This document shows, in pieces, positions 36,331-51,200 of a stretch of 64,000 nucleotides of DNA. The notes beneath the pieces are model-generated. The model saw only the letters and a program-made list of their open reading frames with translations, did not search any database and was not told the origin of the DNA. This DNA comes from Branchiostoma lanceolatum. Lineage: Eukaryota > Chordata > Leptocardii > Amphioxiformes > Branchiostomatidae. Position 1 is the first letter of the stretch. Each line of letters starts with the position of its first letter. A program made the translations under genes and the position numbers. The stretch is taken from positions 2,728,001 to 2,792,000 of the forward strand of contig NC_089723.1 of assembly GCF_035083965.1 (NCBI RefSeq). Direction: 5' to 3'.

Positions 36331-38179
36331 CTTGAGTGCAGTGCCACGTCGTCCTTGTCTGTCAAAAACCGAAGTCAAACAACAAAACAAACAAGATTGG
36401 CAACATAAAAAGATGTTGCCATGGCGACAGTGGTCTCTGTAAACGTTTTCGTTTTTAGCCCACATGCAAATAAGGACCTCGCATAAATCATATCAGTCGA
36501 TCACCTTCTCTGCCAAAATAACACAAGTTGTCCAGTGTATGAAAATCTTGTTTTCACAAAAAAGATATCGTACCATGTCCTCATATATTATTCAAATGAG
36601 GCCCTCTATGCAAGATTTGTGTCTAATAGTGGCCACATTTACTAAACTTCCAAATTGTGCAAATATGAAATCCCCATCATTTACCACTATGGATTTATAG
36701 TATTTTGTCATTGATTATGCAAATTAAGTATCAATTTGCATAATTGATATCTATCGATATTTATCTCTTTCTCAGTTACATATGTCCTGTGTTTGAGAGT
36801 CCTATAATAGAATTCAGCTGATTTATTAACTGTCCTCATTAATAATGCAAATCGGATATTGATTTGCATAATTGGCATATGATTATGTAAATCATCACTT
36901 AAGCTATCTTCACACCAAAAATAATGATGATCCGCCACCCCTTCTTGCGTTATTCTCTTTCAAAGTTTGAGTCAAAATCAGCTCCTGCAGTTCCAAAAAG
37001 GCCGCTAGGAGGTCCAAATCTATATGAGATATTGTCCTAACAAAGAGCTATCCACCACTTAAAAATCATGACTATAGCATGTTCAGAAGACGAGATTTTA
37101 AAAGTGAAAGTTCCCCTGCAGTACCATAAAAAGTCGCTAGGGGGCCCAAAATCCAATCATTACAAAGTCTCCCACAGACCTACCCACCTACAAAATATGA
37201 AGACAATACATCCAGGCATTCTTGAGTTATCGTCCCATGGACTTTCACATTCCTGTACAATTCCTAGAATTCTTGCAATCTGCACACAATATAGTAAAAA
37301 TTTGGCTCGCCCCTGAGGCGTCGCCAAAAACAAGCGTATACGTACAACATCCTACACATGCGAGATGTACCCCCTCCCCCACCCCCCTTTATGCTATGTC
37401 GAAATGTACCTAATGACCACACATGTTGTATAACGAATGAAATTTCAGCTATCATACCGGGTGCTTAACCGTTAACGTTGTTTACAGGCTTGTGTTGGAT
37501 CACTGGTGCTTTACAAGCGCAGCTGCCATCCGGTAGGGTAGCGTTTATCATTGGTACTTAAAAATATAAAAAAAAACATCAGGCAAAATATCCGAGAAGG
37601 TATAGTTCAAATATTCCTAATACCTATCCCTACCTTCCATTCAAACAGCCTGTAATCTGTGCATACTATTAATTTTTTAAGGTTGTTTGAAATAGCCCTA
37701 ATCTTTAATAGTGTATAGCCATAGTTAGAGGGAAATTTAAAAAAAAATAAAGACGACACTTTTATTGCAATGTCAGGACGGACTAGTCTTGATTTTCAAG
37801 CAGATGTAAGGATTCATGGTTAGTTTCAATGTTTTACTAAGTTTTTCCCTAACATTTAGTACGTTTGTTCAGTAGTGCACATTGTTAAGTCTTAGCCGAT
37901 AAATGTCGCAAAAACGCGTAAAATTATGAGACTGAGGTAGCGCCATACATCTGCTTGGAGATTAGGCCATTGCAAACTTAACGCTTTACCCATAAATGCG
38001 CAGACTTTGAAAAAATTTATTCCGACTTGTAACGTTTTTTGTAGTAGTAAACCTTTTCAACCCTTCTCCTATAAGTGTCGCAAAAACATGCGTAAAACTC
38101 TCCTTAAACATTAGGCCATTGGAACCATACGCCACTCTCTAGTTATTCAATGTAAAGAGTTTGAAGCAATTTTGTTCCC

Positions 38180-39288
38180 ATCCGTACTCCTTGACTTCTT
38201 CTACTGGTGTTTCCCGGGTTCATCCAACCTGCCGCCGCAGCTGCAGCGAGCTGGCCGCGCGCCAAACCGCGGCGAGCTCCCCTGTACAAACACACAGATA
38301 GCCGGGTGATACCGCGCGCATGCGGCCGGCCGTCCTGCCGTTCGTCCCCGCCACTCCCTGGTGACGACATCCTCGGGACAACAAGTGCACCCGCGGAATC
38401 CCGGCGGAAACGACAGTCCGCCGACGTGTTTGCGTGTTATTGTGTGTGTTTTCCCCCGCGAACAAATATTGTTGGAAAGGTTCGTCCTGGCGCGGTTTCC
38501 GCCTTTCCCCATAGGCCCACTTGGAGGTTGAGGCGATAAGTTAAGCCCGGTCTCTTCTGTGTTCTTGTTAGCGCAGATTTGGGGTGAAGACATCCACGGC
38601 GCGTCTTTCAAGAGTCACTCCTTGGACGAGTGGATGCGGAAATTGGAACAGGCACCTGTCGCCTGTCTGGCGGTGTCCACATGCCTCCAGTCGTGTGACA
38701 TTATTTCCGCCGAGCATCTGCGCGTTAGCCTGGAACCCCCCGCTACTTTGTGTAATTAGCCTCGCACCCCGAGACCTCGAGACGCAGCGGCGGGTCTCTA
38801 GCTCGCAGGGACGAAGAAATCCCCGACTGAGCGGCGAGAGGCCGTTGCCGACCGAACCTGGATTTGATTTTCGGTCCCCCATCGCGCCCTTCTCCCTCGC
38901 CTAGAGCGCGGAGAGTCCCGGAATGTCACCATGAGCGGCACGCTGCTCCTCTGCCCAGCACAACCTGGTGACTCCAGAGGTCGAGAGAACAGAAGGGGGT
39001 GTGCGCTTCCGCCGCGAAGGGGTGACTCTCGGTTCGACCCGCTCTCACGGCCAGCGGCGCGCAGCTATCTAATCTCCGGCATGTGAAGCCACATTCTCCC
39101 GACCACTTCACGTCCATCGCACGCCACAAGGCACGCCCAGATATCGCACGACACGACGTGAAGCGACGAGAACCAGAGCCCACCAACAGGTCCTTGTGTT
39201 GTACGGTACTGTACACACGCCGCAGACACACTCCGGGGAACTCGTAGGATCGCGCCGGGGACGACTTGGCCCGGGAGTTGTGCTAAAA
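38180..39288 (+). promoter_or_regulatory. CpG-rich 5' region of the A2M-family gene
   Basis: About 1.1 kb of GC- and CpG-rich sequence (for example cgcgcgccaaaccgcggcga) stands out from AT-rich flanks and ends at the ATG of the signal-peptide exon. It has overlapping open frames on both strands, as CpG-rich DNA does; none shows family signatures. I read it as promoter plus 5' leader. No clear TATA box was found. Confidence 0.55.
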
Positions 39289-42200
39289 ATGGTGCATCCG
39301 CCTCACCGCTCCACAATGCCGGCCAGCCTAGTGTATCTGATGTTCGTCACCGCGGTACAGATTGCGAGTGCTGACGAACTAAGGTGGGTATTTTTGGACC
39401 TGAAACATCTGTTTTGTGGGTCCCCTTTGTTTTGTTGTAGTGTGTGTGTGTCAGTACATCCTGACCATGGCAGCGCCCTACCGTGTACTAACATACTGGC
39501 CATATCGCGGACGCAACGGTCAAGAAAGGGTACAACATTTTATAACCTTTTCGTATTTTTTTCGTTCTTTCTTTGTTTCCTTGCATGTTAGCTAACAGTA
39601 AAATTGGTTCAAGTCTTTGGGAACTAGTAGAGCGACTGTATACATGACTTAGCTCTTTGACGCTTTGTTGATCACGCTATTCATAGCAGGGCTGTTATGT
39701 TCTCGCTTTCTGTTCTCATGTGTCCCGACCGGTTTTGTGGACTTAATGCGTAACACCTCGCGGCTTAAACGGGCACTGACACCGACCTTACAGATAATCC
39801 CTATTTGCTCACGTGTTTTCTGTTGTTACAACTTAACCGTGTTTTTCGACCGTTGTTGTGTTTGAGCTGCATTGTGGACACGAGTCGGGATTAACAACAC
39901 CAACTTGTACACGCGCGGGCTCGGAGTGGGTCCTCACCGTGTTAATGCGAAACGTGTGTTCTCCCTTTGAAGTCGCTTTAGTGGAGCAAATCTCCCCCGT
40001 TTTATGTAAGCATGAAAGTTGTAGGAACAGCTCGACATTTCCTTTTTCAAAGGCGTCCTAGTTAAATTCACAAAACATGGAGCACAGTGTGCCATCGGAG
40101 TACCTTACTTCTACTTAAGTTTAACTAAAGAAAATATCAAAGGAATCAACCGAGGAAAGAATGATGGCAAAGTCATCGAATACGTTACTTATACTGCTGT
40201 GACAGAAACATACATCGGGATTAATTGAATTTTCTTGCCCGAACGCTAATTGCAAACTAACAAGGAGTAATGACAAAGTTGTTGATTATATCAATACACT
40301 GTTTGTTTTATGCATGGTATGAATAACCCTACCTTCAGTAAGTACTCTTGTCGCCTTAGTCTTCTTAACTTTCAAGGTAGTAATCCAAATCTTATTCCGT
40401 TACTATTCTCCAAGCAGAGGTTTTGGTCGGCTGGCTGGGGTAGTAGTGGCCGGGGGGTTTTAACATCGCCTCCCGATGGCGATGGTTACGGGAGGCGATG
40501 TTAAAACCCCCCGGCCACTACTACCCCAGCCAGCCGACCAAAACCTCTGCTTGGAGAATATTCCGTTACCACAAGAGAGAAGAAAGGGAAGCAAGGAAAA
40601 AAAAGGCTACAGTCATGACGTCACTAAGTCCAGAAAATACCAGAACATTTTTGAGCATGTGCAGCTCTTTGGATACTATACCGCCAGCGTTTCCGAAGTA
40701 AACATTTTAGTTTCTTAGGCTACCTTTTTTCAATTCCAACTGGAAAAGGTAAGTTGACTAGTAAGGGAATTGTGACCCAAAACAAGACCGCTGCGACGTC
40801 ACAGCTCGGTCGATCGGCTTTCCAACAACAGAACAGCCCGCTTTTGTTCAAGCCAGTGTCCCTGGGGCTTGGCCACCTGAGCCCCTATAGCCTCACAACT
40901 ACAGGTCTGTGGGGATGCTGTTGAGAGATGGGTGGTACTTACAAAAGACTATCAAGGGGGATACATGGCGCCAACTGTCCTAGACTATAGTATACGTAGC
41001 TGTTCTGAAACCAACGGAAGCTGTGTTAGATTGAATACTCATCTTACTTCCTCATAAAGCCAGGGAGGTACCAATTCTTTCTTTGGTTTTCGAACATCTT
41101 AGAATAGAAATTAAGCTAGAGGCCAAAATGAGAACTGGGAAAAGGACCTGTTGAACCTGATCCTGTTCACTCAGCGAAACGTCTGGCCTAACTGTCTAGT
41201 TTCTAGACTAGCCTGGCTGGGATTGCTAGCCCTGTGTATTTCTACTCGAATTCAAAAGAGCACGGTACACTTTCACTGGACCCAAGGCACGCTGGCGGTG
41301 TCGCTTCGTCTTAAACTGGATTTGTGTTCTTGATTTTATAATGGGAATATCATTCAAAACGTATGACCAAAAAGACAACAAAACACAAAAAGCTTAAAGG
41401 GATTCGTTTTGTCGATGAAAGTCATTGAGTGCTTTGTCAATTCGATCTGCCGTAGGGACGCCGCCAGCGTGCCGCGGGTCCAGTGAGAGGGGGGCTTTAG
41501 GTACGGGAGGCGTAGTCCCGACCTTGAGGACACTAACCTTGTCCTTCGCGCGGTTCGAATGGCCGCCATCATTTGCGGGGTAGGCACCCCTGTAGAGCTG
41601 GTCTCTCAAAATAACATCAGAACCAGCCGCAAGGAAATATCGTTTCCGACAGGGACGGTTCGTGAAAACTTCAGAAGGGAACGTATACATTCGGATACAA
41701 GTAAAATTTGTGGGAAACAGATATGTAGGCCGTAGGCAGTTCCCTTTCCGCATCTCAAAGGCTTTAACGCTAGGTTGGCCAGGAATAACGCCTTCTGCAG
41801 ACGGTCTAAGGAACGGAATAGATGTCCGAGTTTTCCTGTAGCTTGTAGCGAACGGAAGAGAATGTATCTTACTTCAAGGTGGCACAAATAACTTGTTTGA
41901 TTCCTAACTAGTCCTCTCTTTAAACGTGTTTTTGAGCTACCGAAAAAAAACTGTCAGGAACGTATATAACCATTTCCATTGATTTTTCATACTTCATTTC
42001 GTTCCGTAACATGAATAGCTCGCAGCCTCTTGTTATGGTTCGTGAGAGGTCAAGGGCAAATGATTTGCGAAGGTGCGGGCGTCTCGGTCGGCGACTTTGC
42101 AAGCTAAGACGGGCGTCACATTACCTTAAGGGCATGTGTAAGTGTTGCCTCCGTTTAAGACGTGTCAATTTACCTACTGCATTTGCAACTTCTCGTCCAG

Positions 42201-45200
42201 GTTTTGAGAATCATTTTCTTTAGTCTTCTGTTGTTTGCTGTTATGTTGTACTTAACACCGGTGATTCCCTTGACTAAGTTGGATAGAGCAGCCCGCACAA
42301 CTGAGCTCAACTTGCATATTTTTGAGGTAGAGTCTAGTTCCCCATTGATCAAAGGCATGTACCGACAGGCTATTTCAGACATAGAATGCCTCAAGGCACT
42401 TTATCTCAACCCAACGACGTTTTAGATATTGAAGATTTGGGGTTTAGTCTTCCCGTCTACTGCTAGCATGCTACATCTCGTACATGACTAGTGTGTTCTA
42501 TACCAAGTGGCAGTCTTCTTATCATGATAGCTTCTTAGATTTACAAGGCGTTAGGTATACTATAACTTACAATTTGATATATTTTAGTGTTTGCGATTTT
42601 TAGTCGGAAAAAAATGCACAGATGGCTCTTAAACTGTTGCTCTTAAACGAAAACCAGGATCGCTAAATAAAAACTACAGCACCAAAAGTTTAAAGAGGAC
42701 ATCAGACAAGAACGATAACGTATCGCCTCTTGTAAATTTGGAGCCTGAATCAAAGCGGCTGTGAATCACTTCTCTAATGACCAAAGCGCCGCTGTTTGTC
42801 GCAAACCACCGTGCAAGTGGTGGCTTATCAAGGCACTTTGGGGGATCGTTTGCTAAAGAGGACTTTGAGGCGTTACAGCAGGGCGTCTTGCAAGACGCTG
42901 TTTTTCAAAGCGCTTTCAAAGTAGTTTTATCTTAAAGCGACTGCCAACATAATATTTGTAAGAAAAAAGTTGTTTTGCCATATATGAATTTTACTAAATC
43001 TGATTTTGTTTTATCAATAGAACGTTGTGACACCGCTTTTAAGTCCCGTGCCAAGAAAACGTCTCGGTCTGCGTTCTTCCTTCTTGCGACTTAATCAGTC
43101 CTTTTGCACAACCCCTGGTACAAGAAATGTCTTCATACATGAAGTTAGCTAATCCAATTATTTTAATAGGGCATGGTGGCTCCAAAGTGCCAAGAAAATG
43201 TCTAAGTCAGCGTTCTTCCTTCCCTTTATGAAGCTTCCTGAGATTTAATCAGTCCCCCGACACAGCCCTACCCAGCATGCCAGGCTCGCCAGGTGCTCTA
43301 ATCTGCTTGTTCCCACGCTTTTCCGGCATTTTACCCATGACCTTCAAACCTGGGGAAGGTCAAACAGGTCGCCTCTGTGATCACAGGAGGGGATCATCCG
43401 CGCCAATTGATTTCCTGACATTATCACCTGGATCGAGTTTCAACATCGGGGATGTCCACACAGTCATGGTTTTCCGGTGCACTTTGATGAGTTTCAACAT
43501 TGGGGATGTCCGCATAGTCATTGTTTCCCGATGAACTTTGATGACCAATAGATTACTACTTCTTGCCTGTTGATAGTTTTTGAAAAGGATTTAATGATAT
43601 CGGCCCTTTCCGTCCGAACTTTTATCGATTTTGCTTGTCTCTCTTCAAAAAAAGTATGTTTGCCCCAAATCAGCTTTGGTATCTTCTATATATTGGAAAA
43701 CTCTACACTCGTGAAATCGTTCTTTTCATTAAGGTTTTTACTTTCAGTACGAATTGATCTAATTGATGTACTGCAATTAACACGATGATAGGTTTTGTGC
43801 CAGAATCCAAGTGAAGGAACTTTTGTGAAGTTTTAATCCGAGCTGCGACATGCATGGCTTTTGAATTACCTTTGTATGACTGGGATTGGAATGCCTATTC
43901 TTATTGACCACGTTGGCCTGCGCTTTCCCACCTCTCCAAGCTCCTCTAAGATGCCATTTCTCTCAGAAGGGGTCTAAATTAGCGAGTTTCTATTCCTACA
44001 AGAACAGGCGGAATGTCGTTACGCGGGCTCCCCGTGTCGGAGGCGCCGCCCTGTGATGACCGCGCATTGCGGAAACCTCACGTGGAATTCCGTGTGCCGA
44101 GAGTTTACCGCTGACGTGGGATGGAGGCCGCTCATGCTGGGACCATGGGTCGGTCGGAAACGAATTGTCAGGGATCTTTCAGAAAATTTCCTCTTTCACA
44201 CCAGACGAAATTTGTTCGACCGTAGAGGAGGCGCCGGTCTGGTCAAATGCTTTCAAAAACCTTTGAAACGAAAAAAAAACACACACATAAAGAATGACAC
44301 TGGGGGATGCTAAACGTAGGTGCTAAGGAATGATCAACCTGGCAAGTCGTAGGCATTGGGGGAAGTACCTAAGCACTTTGGCTAGGCAGGCAGTTTTTTT
44401 AACGAAACTAGACATACTCAAGAGTAGAAATAGCTTTACGGGACAGCCGATGGCATTTGGAGGGGAACATGTCGTTTGCCGTTTGTCTAGCAGACAGGAA
44501 GGAAATATAGGATGCGATTCCATCATCATCGACGTCTGAGGAAAAAGCTGTTGCTATTTGCACGATGTGAGAAATATGTGTCTGTACAGCAGCCACCTCC
44601 GCATCCTATAGTTCACTATTTCATGTGATGGTCTCTTCCTGGAGACTGGCTGACGCTGTCAGGCTCCGGGTCGGTAATGTCAGTGACATTGCCATCTCAT
44701 ATTTTTGTTGGTTCGGTTATTTGCATTGAATCTCACATAAGTCTGCCCGTGGGAAATGCAGGTTCAACTTTCTCATTCTGTTCCATTCGTCCCTTCTCCT
44801 TTATGCGCTTTTTCACCGCTTTTTATGGTTTTGGTTATCACCAACTAAAAAAGCATAATGTTCTGTTGTGGACTCGCATGTACTGGTCCAGGATTTCCGA
44901 CCGAATTTTGCGTCCGACCCTCCTGTAAAAACCAATTGGTCTGACCACATGCAAAGGTCAGCTGTGGCAAACAGTGGCCACAGCATACTGCGGGGTAGCG
45001 ACAGTGGTCAACCTTAAGGCCAGCCGAAACGACCTCTACCTGTTAGACACCTTAGGACGAAAACAACAACAATCGAAACTCTATAGGGTCTTATCGATAC
45101 GACAAATGGATCTAGGTGTTCGTAAGGTTTCTTTTACACTCAAATTTGTACATCTTAAGTTGACCTTCAATCAAAGGCACTTTTCATCTTTTTCAGTATT

Positions 45201-48200
45201 CCCAGCATTTCGTGACTGCTTTACGTAATTCAAATACTACAAATCTATATGGTCCAAATAGGACAGGTACCTTCCTAAACTTTGCTGTCATGAAGGTGCG
45301 CCCTTAACCCTTGCGACATAAGGTTTCTTGAAATAACGTATGGAAGGTGAAGGAATGACTGAAGTGATTGTTCCGCTTTGCATCTACTGATCAATGGCAC
45401 TAATGATCGAAGAACACAAATACAACACTATGGGTTAGTTTTGCTTGTCTTGTATTACATTACAGGAAATGCGTGTTTCCATAAGATGACAGAACATACG
45501 AAAGAATTTGGCACTCTGTTTGGGCGAAGATGTAATCAAAATGTTACTAGCTGACGTGTTCGTAAAATACCCATTTATAGACGCTGATATAGTTCAGGTA
45601 AGACGCTAGGCAGGTGCCTAAGAGAATGTGCGTTGATACAGGCACACCTGGGTTACCAATCTACACATGTATGTTGCGAACATTGTTAGTACTTGTTCCC
45701 GAGAAGATTGGAATCTTCGTGGCAAACTGGCCAAACCCCACCATTACTGTGATTCAGCTGATTCAGTACTAAGCAGCTAAACTAAATTTTCCAAGTAGAA
45801 GGTTTTTGCTGAATCTCATGGCCTATCGCAACAGTACTAACCAAACATTAGCATATAAGACATGTTCTGCTCTTGAACAATGCTCTATTTCCACATCCTT
45901 GCCCCCGCGGAAGTTCTAAGCCTGCTAGGTCAGAATCTGGACGCATACATTTATTCCAGGCTGTTTGGTGAAGGAAGAGCCTGGAACTGAATCAGGATGA
46001 CACTCAGGTTAGGAAGTTCTGTCTTGTCCATGCGATTTCCCCCTACCGAGATGACGTCAGTTCTCATGTGTAAAACGTCCCAAGAGGTTTCCTGGCTGAC
46101 TTGAAGCATCTGCTTTCCCATGCGCCATCCATCCATCACCGCACGTGACGGTTTGTTCCCTCACAGCCAGGCCAGATGGTCTGGTACAGAACACCTGTTT
46201 CTTTCTCGTTTGGAAGGAAGACATAAATAAGACTAGTCTTTACCTGTTTGGCAAAGGACTGGCTCTGCAGGGCCATATGTTGCCCCTAGGCTTACTTGGC
46301 GTATTGTTGTAGTCATCCATTTTAAGGACTAGTAGTCACGCTATACGTGTACATGGACATGTCGTCACATAGTGTCGATAGGGGCACGGCCAGGCAAATA
46401 ATATCATCCCTAAGTACAATCCAAGCTGAGCACCGCTTGTTACCTTCGCCAAGAAGGTTATGTTTTGAGCGCTTTTCGTCTGTGTGTGGACAACATAACT
46501 CGAGAAGCTGTAAATGGATCCTTATGATATTTGGTACGTGGGTAGGAGTCGGGAAAACGAAGGTCAAGTCTAATAATGGTCCTCCTAGTGGTTTTCAACA
46601 GTACTGCAGCGGAACTTCTGGTTTCAATATCGTGTGTGCATGATTTTATTTAAAGGGAAATTGTATCACGTGAAGGCTTGTCCTTTTTTGGCAAACTACA
46701 CGAAGCTCTTTTGACAAATTACACGTAACTTCTCTGACTCTGGCTGAATATGTACCCTGTTTGTAGCCTCCTTCGCAGACTTCTAGGAACGCCGTCGTTT
46801 ATCTTTCTTGGTGTTGGGGAGCGTTGATTTGTGATTTGTAGCATGTGCCAGGCTCTCTAATGCCAGAGACAGTCTGACCCATGTTGAAAATCGCAAAGTA
46901 GCATTCACCTAAAAGATCTACGCCTGCGCTCCCAGAAGTCTGCGAAGGAGGCTATCCCATTCGTGTAATTTGGTACTTTTTAAGCTATAGCAATAGGTCA
47001 AAGTAGGGTTGTTCCCAAAGGCGCGTACAAAGGCCTCATCCTTAAAATTACATCTATTTTCCTCCCCCACAGGAACTACATGGTGATGGCTCCCCGTGTG
47101 CTCCGCCGGGGCCTGTCGGAGCCCGTCTCGGTGCGGCTGTTCGGGGAGGCCCGAGACGCGGCCGTGAACGTTACGGTGGAGCTGCTGGCGAGCTCACGGC
47201 ACCACCGGAACCTAGTCCAGCCCCTGGGAGCTGTCTCACGCATAGTGCCCATCACACCAACAGGTGGGTACAGATAGCAATCTCCAAGCAGATGTCAAAA
47301 GATCGACTCGTATCTAGCAACTTCGTTTCTTTTTCCTGACCGTGAAACAAGACCTCTCTCCCGTGTAAGAGAAAAATATCATTTAATCAGAAAACATCTG
47401 CTTTTAGATAGAGTGCTTCATCACCTCCTATTTTTTGTTATTTGATGGTGGTACCGTCCAGCACCGGCAGCCCTCACGGCAACATCTGGTCTCGTGGCTC
47501 CTGTAAACCCGGCTGGGTGTCGTTTGGTCACCCCAGATTTATTCATTGGGTCCCTTTTGACACTCTGGACCTTGGAGCAGAAGTGACCCAAGTTCATTTG
47601 GGCCGCTTCTGCTCCACTGGGTCAAACGTCGGGTTCGTTGGGCCACCTTTGATGGTCTCCTGGGCAATGTCGAGTCCACTTGGCCCCATTTGGCCATCCT
47701 GGTCTATTGACCGGCATTGGGCTCCCTCTTATACGCTGGTCAATCGTCTACACTCCTGGTCCATTGGGCCACCTCTGATACACCCCTTGGCCCATTCGGC
47801 CCTCTAATGCAGCGGACCACACACTAATACATACTTCTTCAACCTTCCGTGCATCTGTTTGTTATTGCAGATAGTTTCAGTAAGAGAATAAACCACTTCA
47901 TTTCAATTTCGTCATTACCTCTACATTTCACTTTGCGCTTTTGGGTAGCAAACAAACGCAACAAGTGACGCTAGAAGCAGTAATCTTTACAGGCTCCATG
48001 TAGTAGAGTCCTGCCCTGATACTTTTAAGGCATTGATTTACCAAATTGTAAAAACATAAACCACATGCACAGGCTTACGATCTACAGATTTCGATTTTAG
48101 GTAGCAATGGACATGACCAGTGACTCGAATCGATTGTTGCTAAAACAACTTTAAAGACACCGTGCAGTAGGTCTCAAAAGAGATCCTTACACTGCATGGC

Positions 48201-51200
48201 AGCGATTCACCAAGAAAACAACACCGACCACATGTTTGTCACACGGAGGTGAAGATCATCCGAGCTGACGTATTTAGTCCACTTGTTTTTCAGCACGTCT
48301 CTCGGCGGGGCCGAAGGGCACGTCCACCCACGTGCGCGCCGCGTGAACACTTACCCAAGGGTCACCCGGGACAACGCCAACGCCTCGTGCGATAACATCG
48401 GGTGCATACCGGTGTCCAGGATAATGCACTCACTGGTTGTCGGTCTATCTCAGATTAAGTTTGGACGAGATCAAGGTCAAGGTCCTCATCGAACCAACAA
48501 TGCGCGTTGTGCGATATCATCGTGTGACCCTGTGTATTAACATCATGTGGCATACCGGCACCCAGGCTAATTCGCTCAATGGTTGTCGGTCTATCTCAGA
48601 CAAAGTTTTGGGCGAGATCAAGGTCAAGGTCCTTTTCGACGTGACGTACGATAGACGCGTTGGGCGATGACATCGTGTAACGCTGTATGAATACATCGGT
48701 TGGCATACCGGTGTCCAGGCCGCTAATTCACTCACTGGTTGTCGGTCTCTGTCAGACAATTTTGTGTAATAAGGCAAGATAAATGAAACAATTCCCAAAG
48801 ACATATTTTGGGCCCCGTACATTGTAGACTACGCGATCAAGCACCTGTAGCCGGAGAAAACGTTATGTAGCATACCAGGCGTGTCCAGGCTAATTCGCTC
48901 ACTGGTTGTCGGTCGCTGTCAGACAAAATTTTAGGCGAGTTCAAGGTCAAGGTCTTCTTCGACATACGATAGGCGAAGTTCAATGCGCGTTGTGCGATAT
49001 AACATCGTGTGGCATACCGGAGCTCTGGTTGTCGGTCTCTAGTCGATCTCTGTCAGACCAAGTTTGTGTAATAGAGCGAGATCAAGGTCAAGGTTTTCAA
49101 CTACGTACGATAGACGAAGATCAATAAATGAAACAATAATGAAAGATTTGTATCTAGGTGGACTTTCGCAACCGTAGGATCTCACTGAAAGGCCATGTTG
49201 TGAAAATGGCTGGTATGTTTCCTCTCTTAAAACCTGATGAGATTCGGAGACATGGTTAGCCGGTTGTCTTTCTTTGACACTTGAGAAGGTAACTGAGAAG
49301 GACGTTGAACTTCAGGGTGATGAACTTCACTCTGTCAAACTCGACAGGGACTTAAGGAGAACCTGGTGTCATCTCACAGAGGATGAACTGAACTTTTGTG
49401 GACTTCTCTCTAAAGCACCTGTACATGCAAGAAACATTATGTAGCATTCTGGTGTTAAATCTCATTCTGTCACGCGCACTGGTGAGGTCAACTTTCAAGT
49501 TTCATCAAGATACATCATGTCAACAGACATATTTTAGACAATACTAGAGCAAACACCGGCAAAAACGTGTCCCAATCTGTATTGATAAATAACATTGCAG
49601 AAAGCGCAGAAGCTAAATGTTACTCCAACGCAAGGTAGGATGAAGATGCTAATAAACTTTTTGTTCTTCTGTTTATTGCAAAAATTGTTTTTCTGTGCGC
49701 TTCACAAAAAAATACATTAGTTGTAAAAAACAAAAACCTGTTGCGGAAAGCCGAAGCGTTTTTACTCTAAACATATGCTTGCCGCTTGGCGATTATCACA
49801 TCATCGCCGCTTATGTAAAGGTAGCGGCCCAGAATCCGGACCAAAACCAACAGAGATTAGAAGAATGCATCTTTGCCGCCTCAGGGCCGTTCTTGATCCT
49901 AACACGTGAACACCACGCTGTTAAAGTGTGATAAGTCCTCCAGGGCAACTCTTCCCAAATGTTTGTAGATCGCAGATTAAAATGCTGACTCGTGGTTTTC
50001 GACGCAGTGAGTGAGTGATAAGCGAGGCCAAGCGATCTTTATCTTTGTCAAATGATTTCCTGTCCCAAAGTTTACCAATTGTTATTAGTTTGGGTCAAAG
50101 TCTCAAAAGGCCAGGAACACATGTACTAAGTAATGATAAAAGAACAGTGTAGTCCTTAAGGGCAGCGAGGATTAAGGTCCTCGAAAGCACCAGTTGCCGC
50201 AAGATGCTCATCTTGCCGAGTCAGCTCTTTCCTGCCCCGAGAGGCCATGCGGGTTCGCGCCCGCTTGTCGCTGTAATTGAGCTAAGCACGTGTCTTTACA
50301 AGCCTTCAAGGCCCGAAATCCCCCATGGAAAACTCCCAACCACAAGCATGGCCATGTTTGGTTAATCCCTCCATCCTTTGTAAGTTTATTTAAGGCCAAG
50401 TACGGCGATAGGTACTGCCTGCGTAGTGCAAGGTGTTGTACACGCACTGTTAATGCACATGTTGGCACAATGAATTTGGGGCATAATTTGCTCGAATTAC
50501 TGAGGTCTTGTCGTGATTAAAATTTTGACAAGAGGCAAAGAAATTGGACGAATAGATTGAAGCTACGACAGTCTATCGTCTTCTCTGAAAGCAGCGCAAA
50601 AATTCGAGGTTTGGCTAAATGATGTCCATTCGATCAAATAGCTCATTTCGGCACACACATCAGCAAAATTTGGAGTCTAAAATAGAGAATGTAACAATAT
50701 TTTTCTGAAAGAAAAGTGAACAAAATACAAGGCTGTGCTAACACAATTTTCCGCAACTATTCCTTCTTCCACATAAGCTGATGTGTTACGTCGAATGACG
50801 GTTATACCGGATATATAGATGCAGATACTGATACAGATATAATTACAGATAATGATACAGATAATGTACCGAAGGTACCAAATTGGGTCAAGATTTGTCA
50901 CGTAAAATTTTCAGAAAAATATGGCTAACACGAAAACAAGGATTCTTGCACAGGCTGCAAAAGGTGACGCAACACCGGCCGCATCGCTTCACCAGCACTA
51001 CAGCAGCGGCTCACATGACATGTTGTTATCCCTGAAACACCTGGTTCGGCGCCGGGGCTAATCCTCTAGCCCACCCCCTCAGTCCCAGGCCGTCACGTCC
51101 CATTCATGTAAAGTAGGAGCAGGGGATGACGCTAGCAGAACGGGACGGCAGATAATTGTGTGTAATCAGCCGTGTGATGCCCTTGATCACCAGATAAGGC

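Larger units (their letters stand above)
28795..38180. other. Gene-poor repeat-rich intergenic region
   Basis: I find no convincing exon in this 9.4 kb. It holds the right arm of the FAXC inverted repeat (to 29284), repeat copies at 30190-30335 and 30880-31210, a poly-G run, a TG-rich tandem duplication at 33.9-34.8 kb, a C15-A11 run (35479-35504), and a truncated SINE head (36259). It also has two diverged copies of a block with ctgcagt...aaaaa-gtcgctaggnggnccaaa (about 36981 and 37113). Short open frames here lack splice context or family signatures. Confidence 0.5.
39384..47072 (+). other. Intron 1 of the A2M-family gene (7.7 kb)
   Basis: No convincing exon inside. It carries a perfect palindromic element (40404-40559), a small TIR element (41269-41499), a 54-bp two-unit tandem repeat (43435-43545), and a repeated gccaagaaaa-gtct...gcgttcttccttc block near 43050 and 43190. 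The acceptor before exon 2 is tttcctcccccacag. Confidence 0.75.

Noticed and set aside
38143-39231. Several overlapping 60-136 aa open frames on both strands
   Set aside because: They are the expected stop-poor frames of CpG-rich DNA; no signature or splice logic. Treated as promoter/leader of the A2M-family gene.
47442-47807. 121-aa plus-strand frame in intron 2
   Set aside because: Made of degenerate tccattgggccacc-type repeats, no family match, and it does not fit the phase of the A2M exons.
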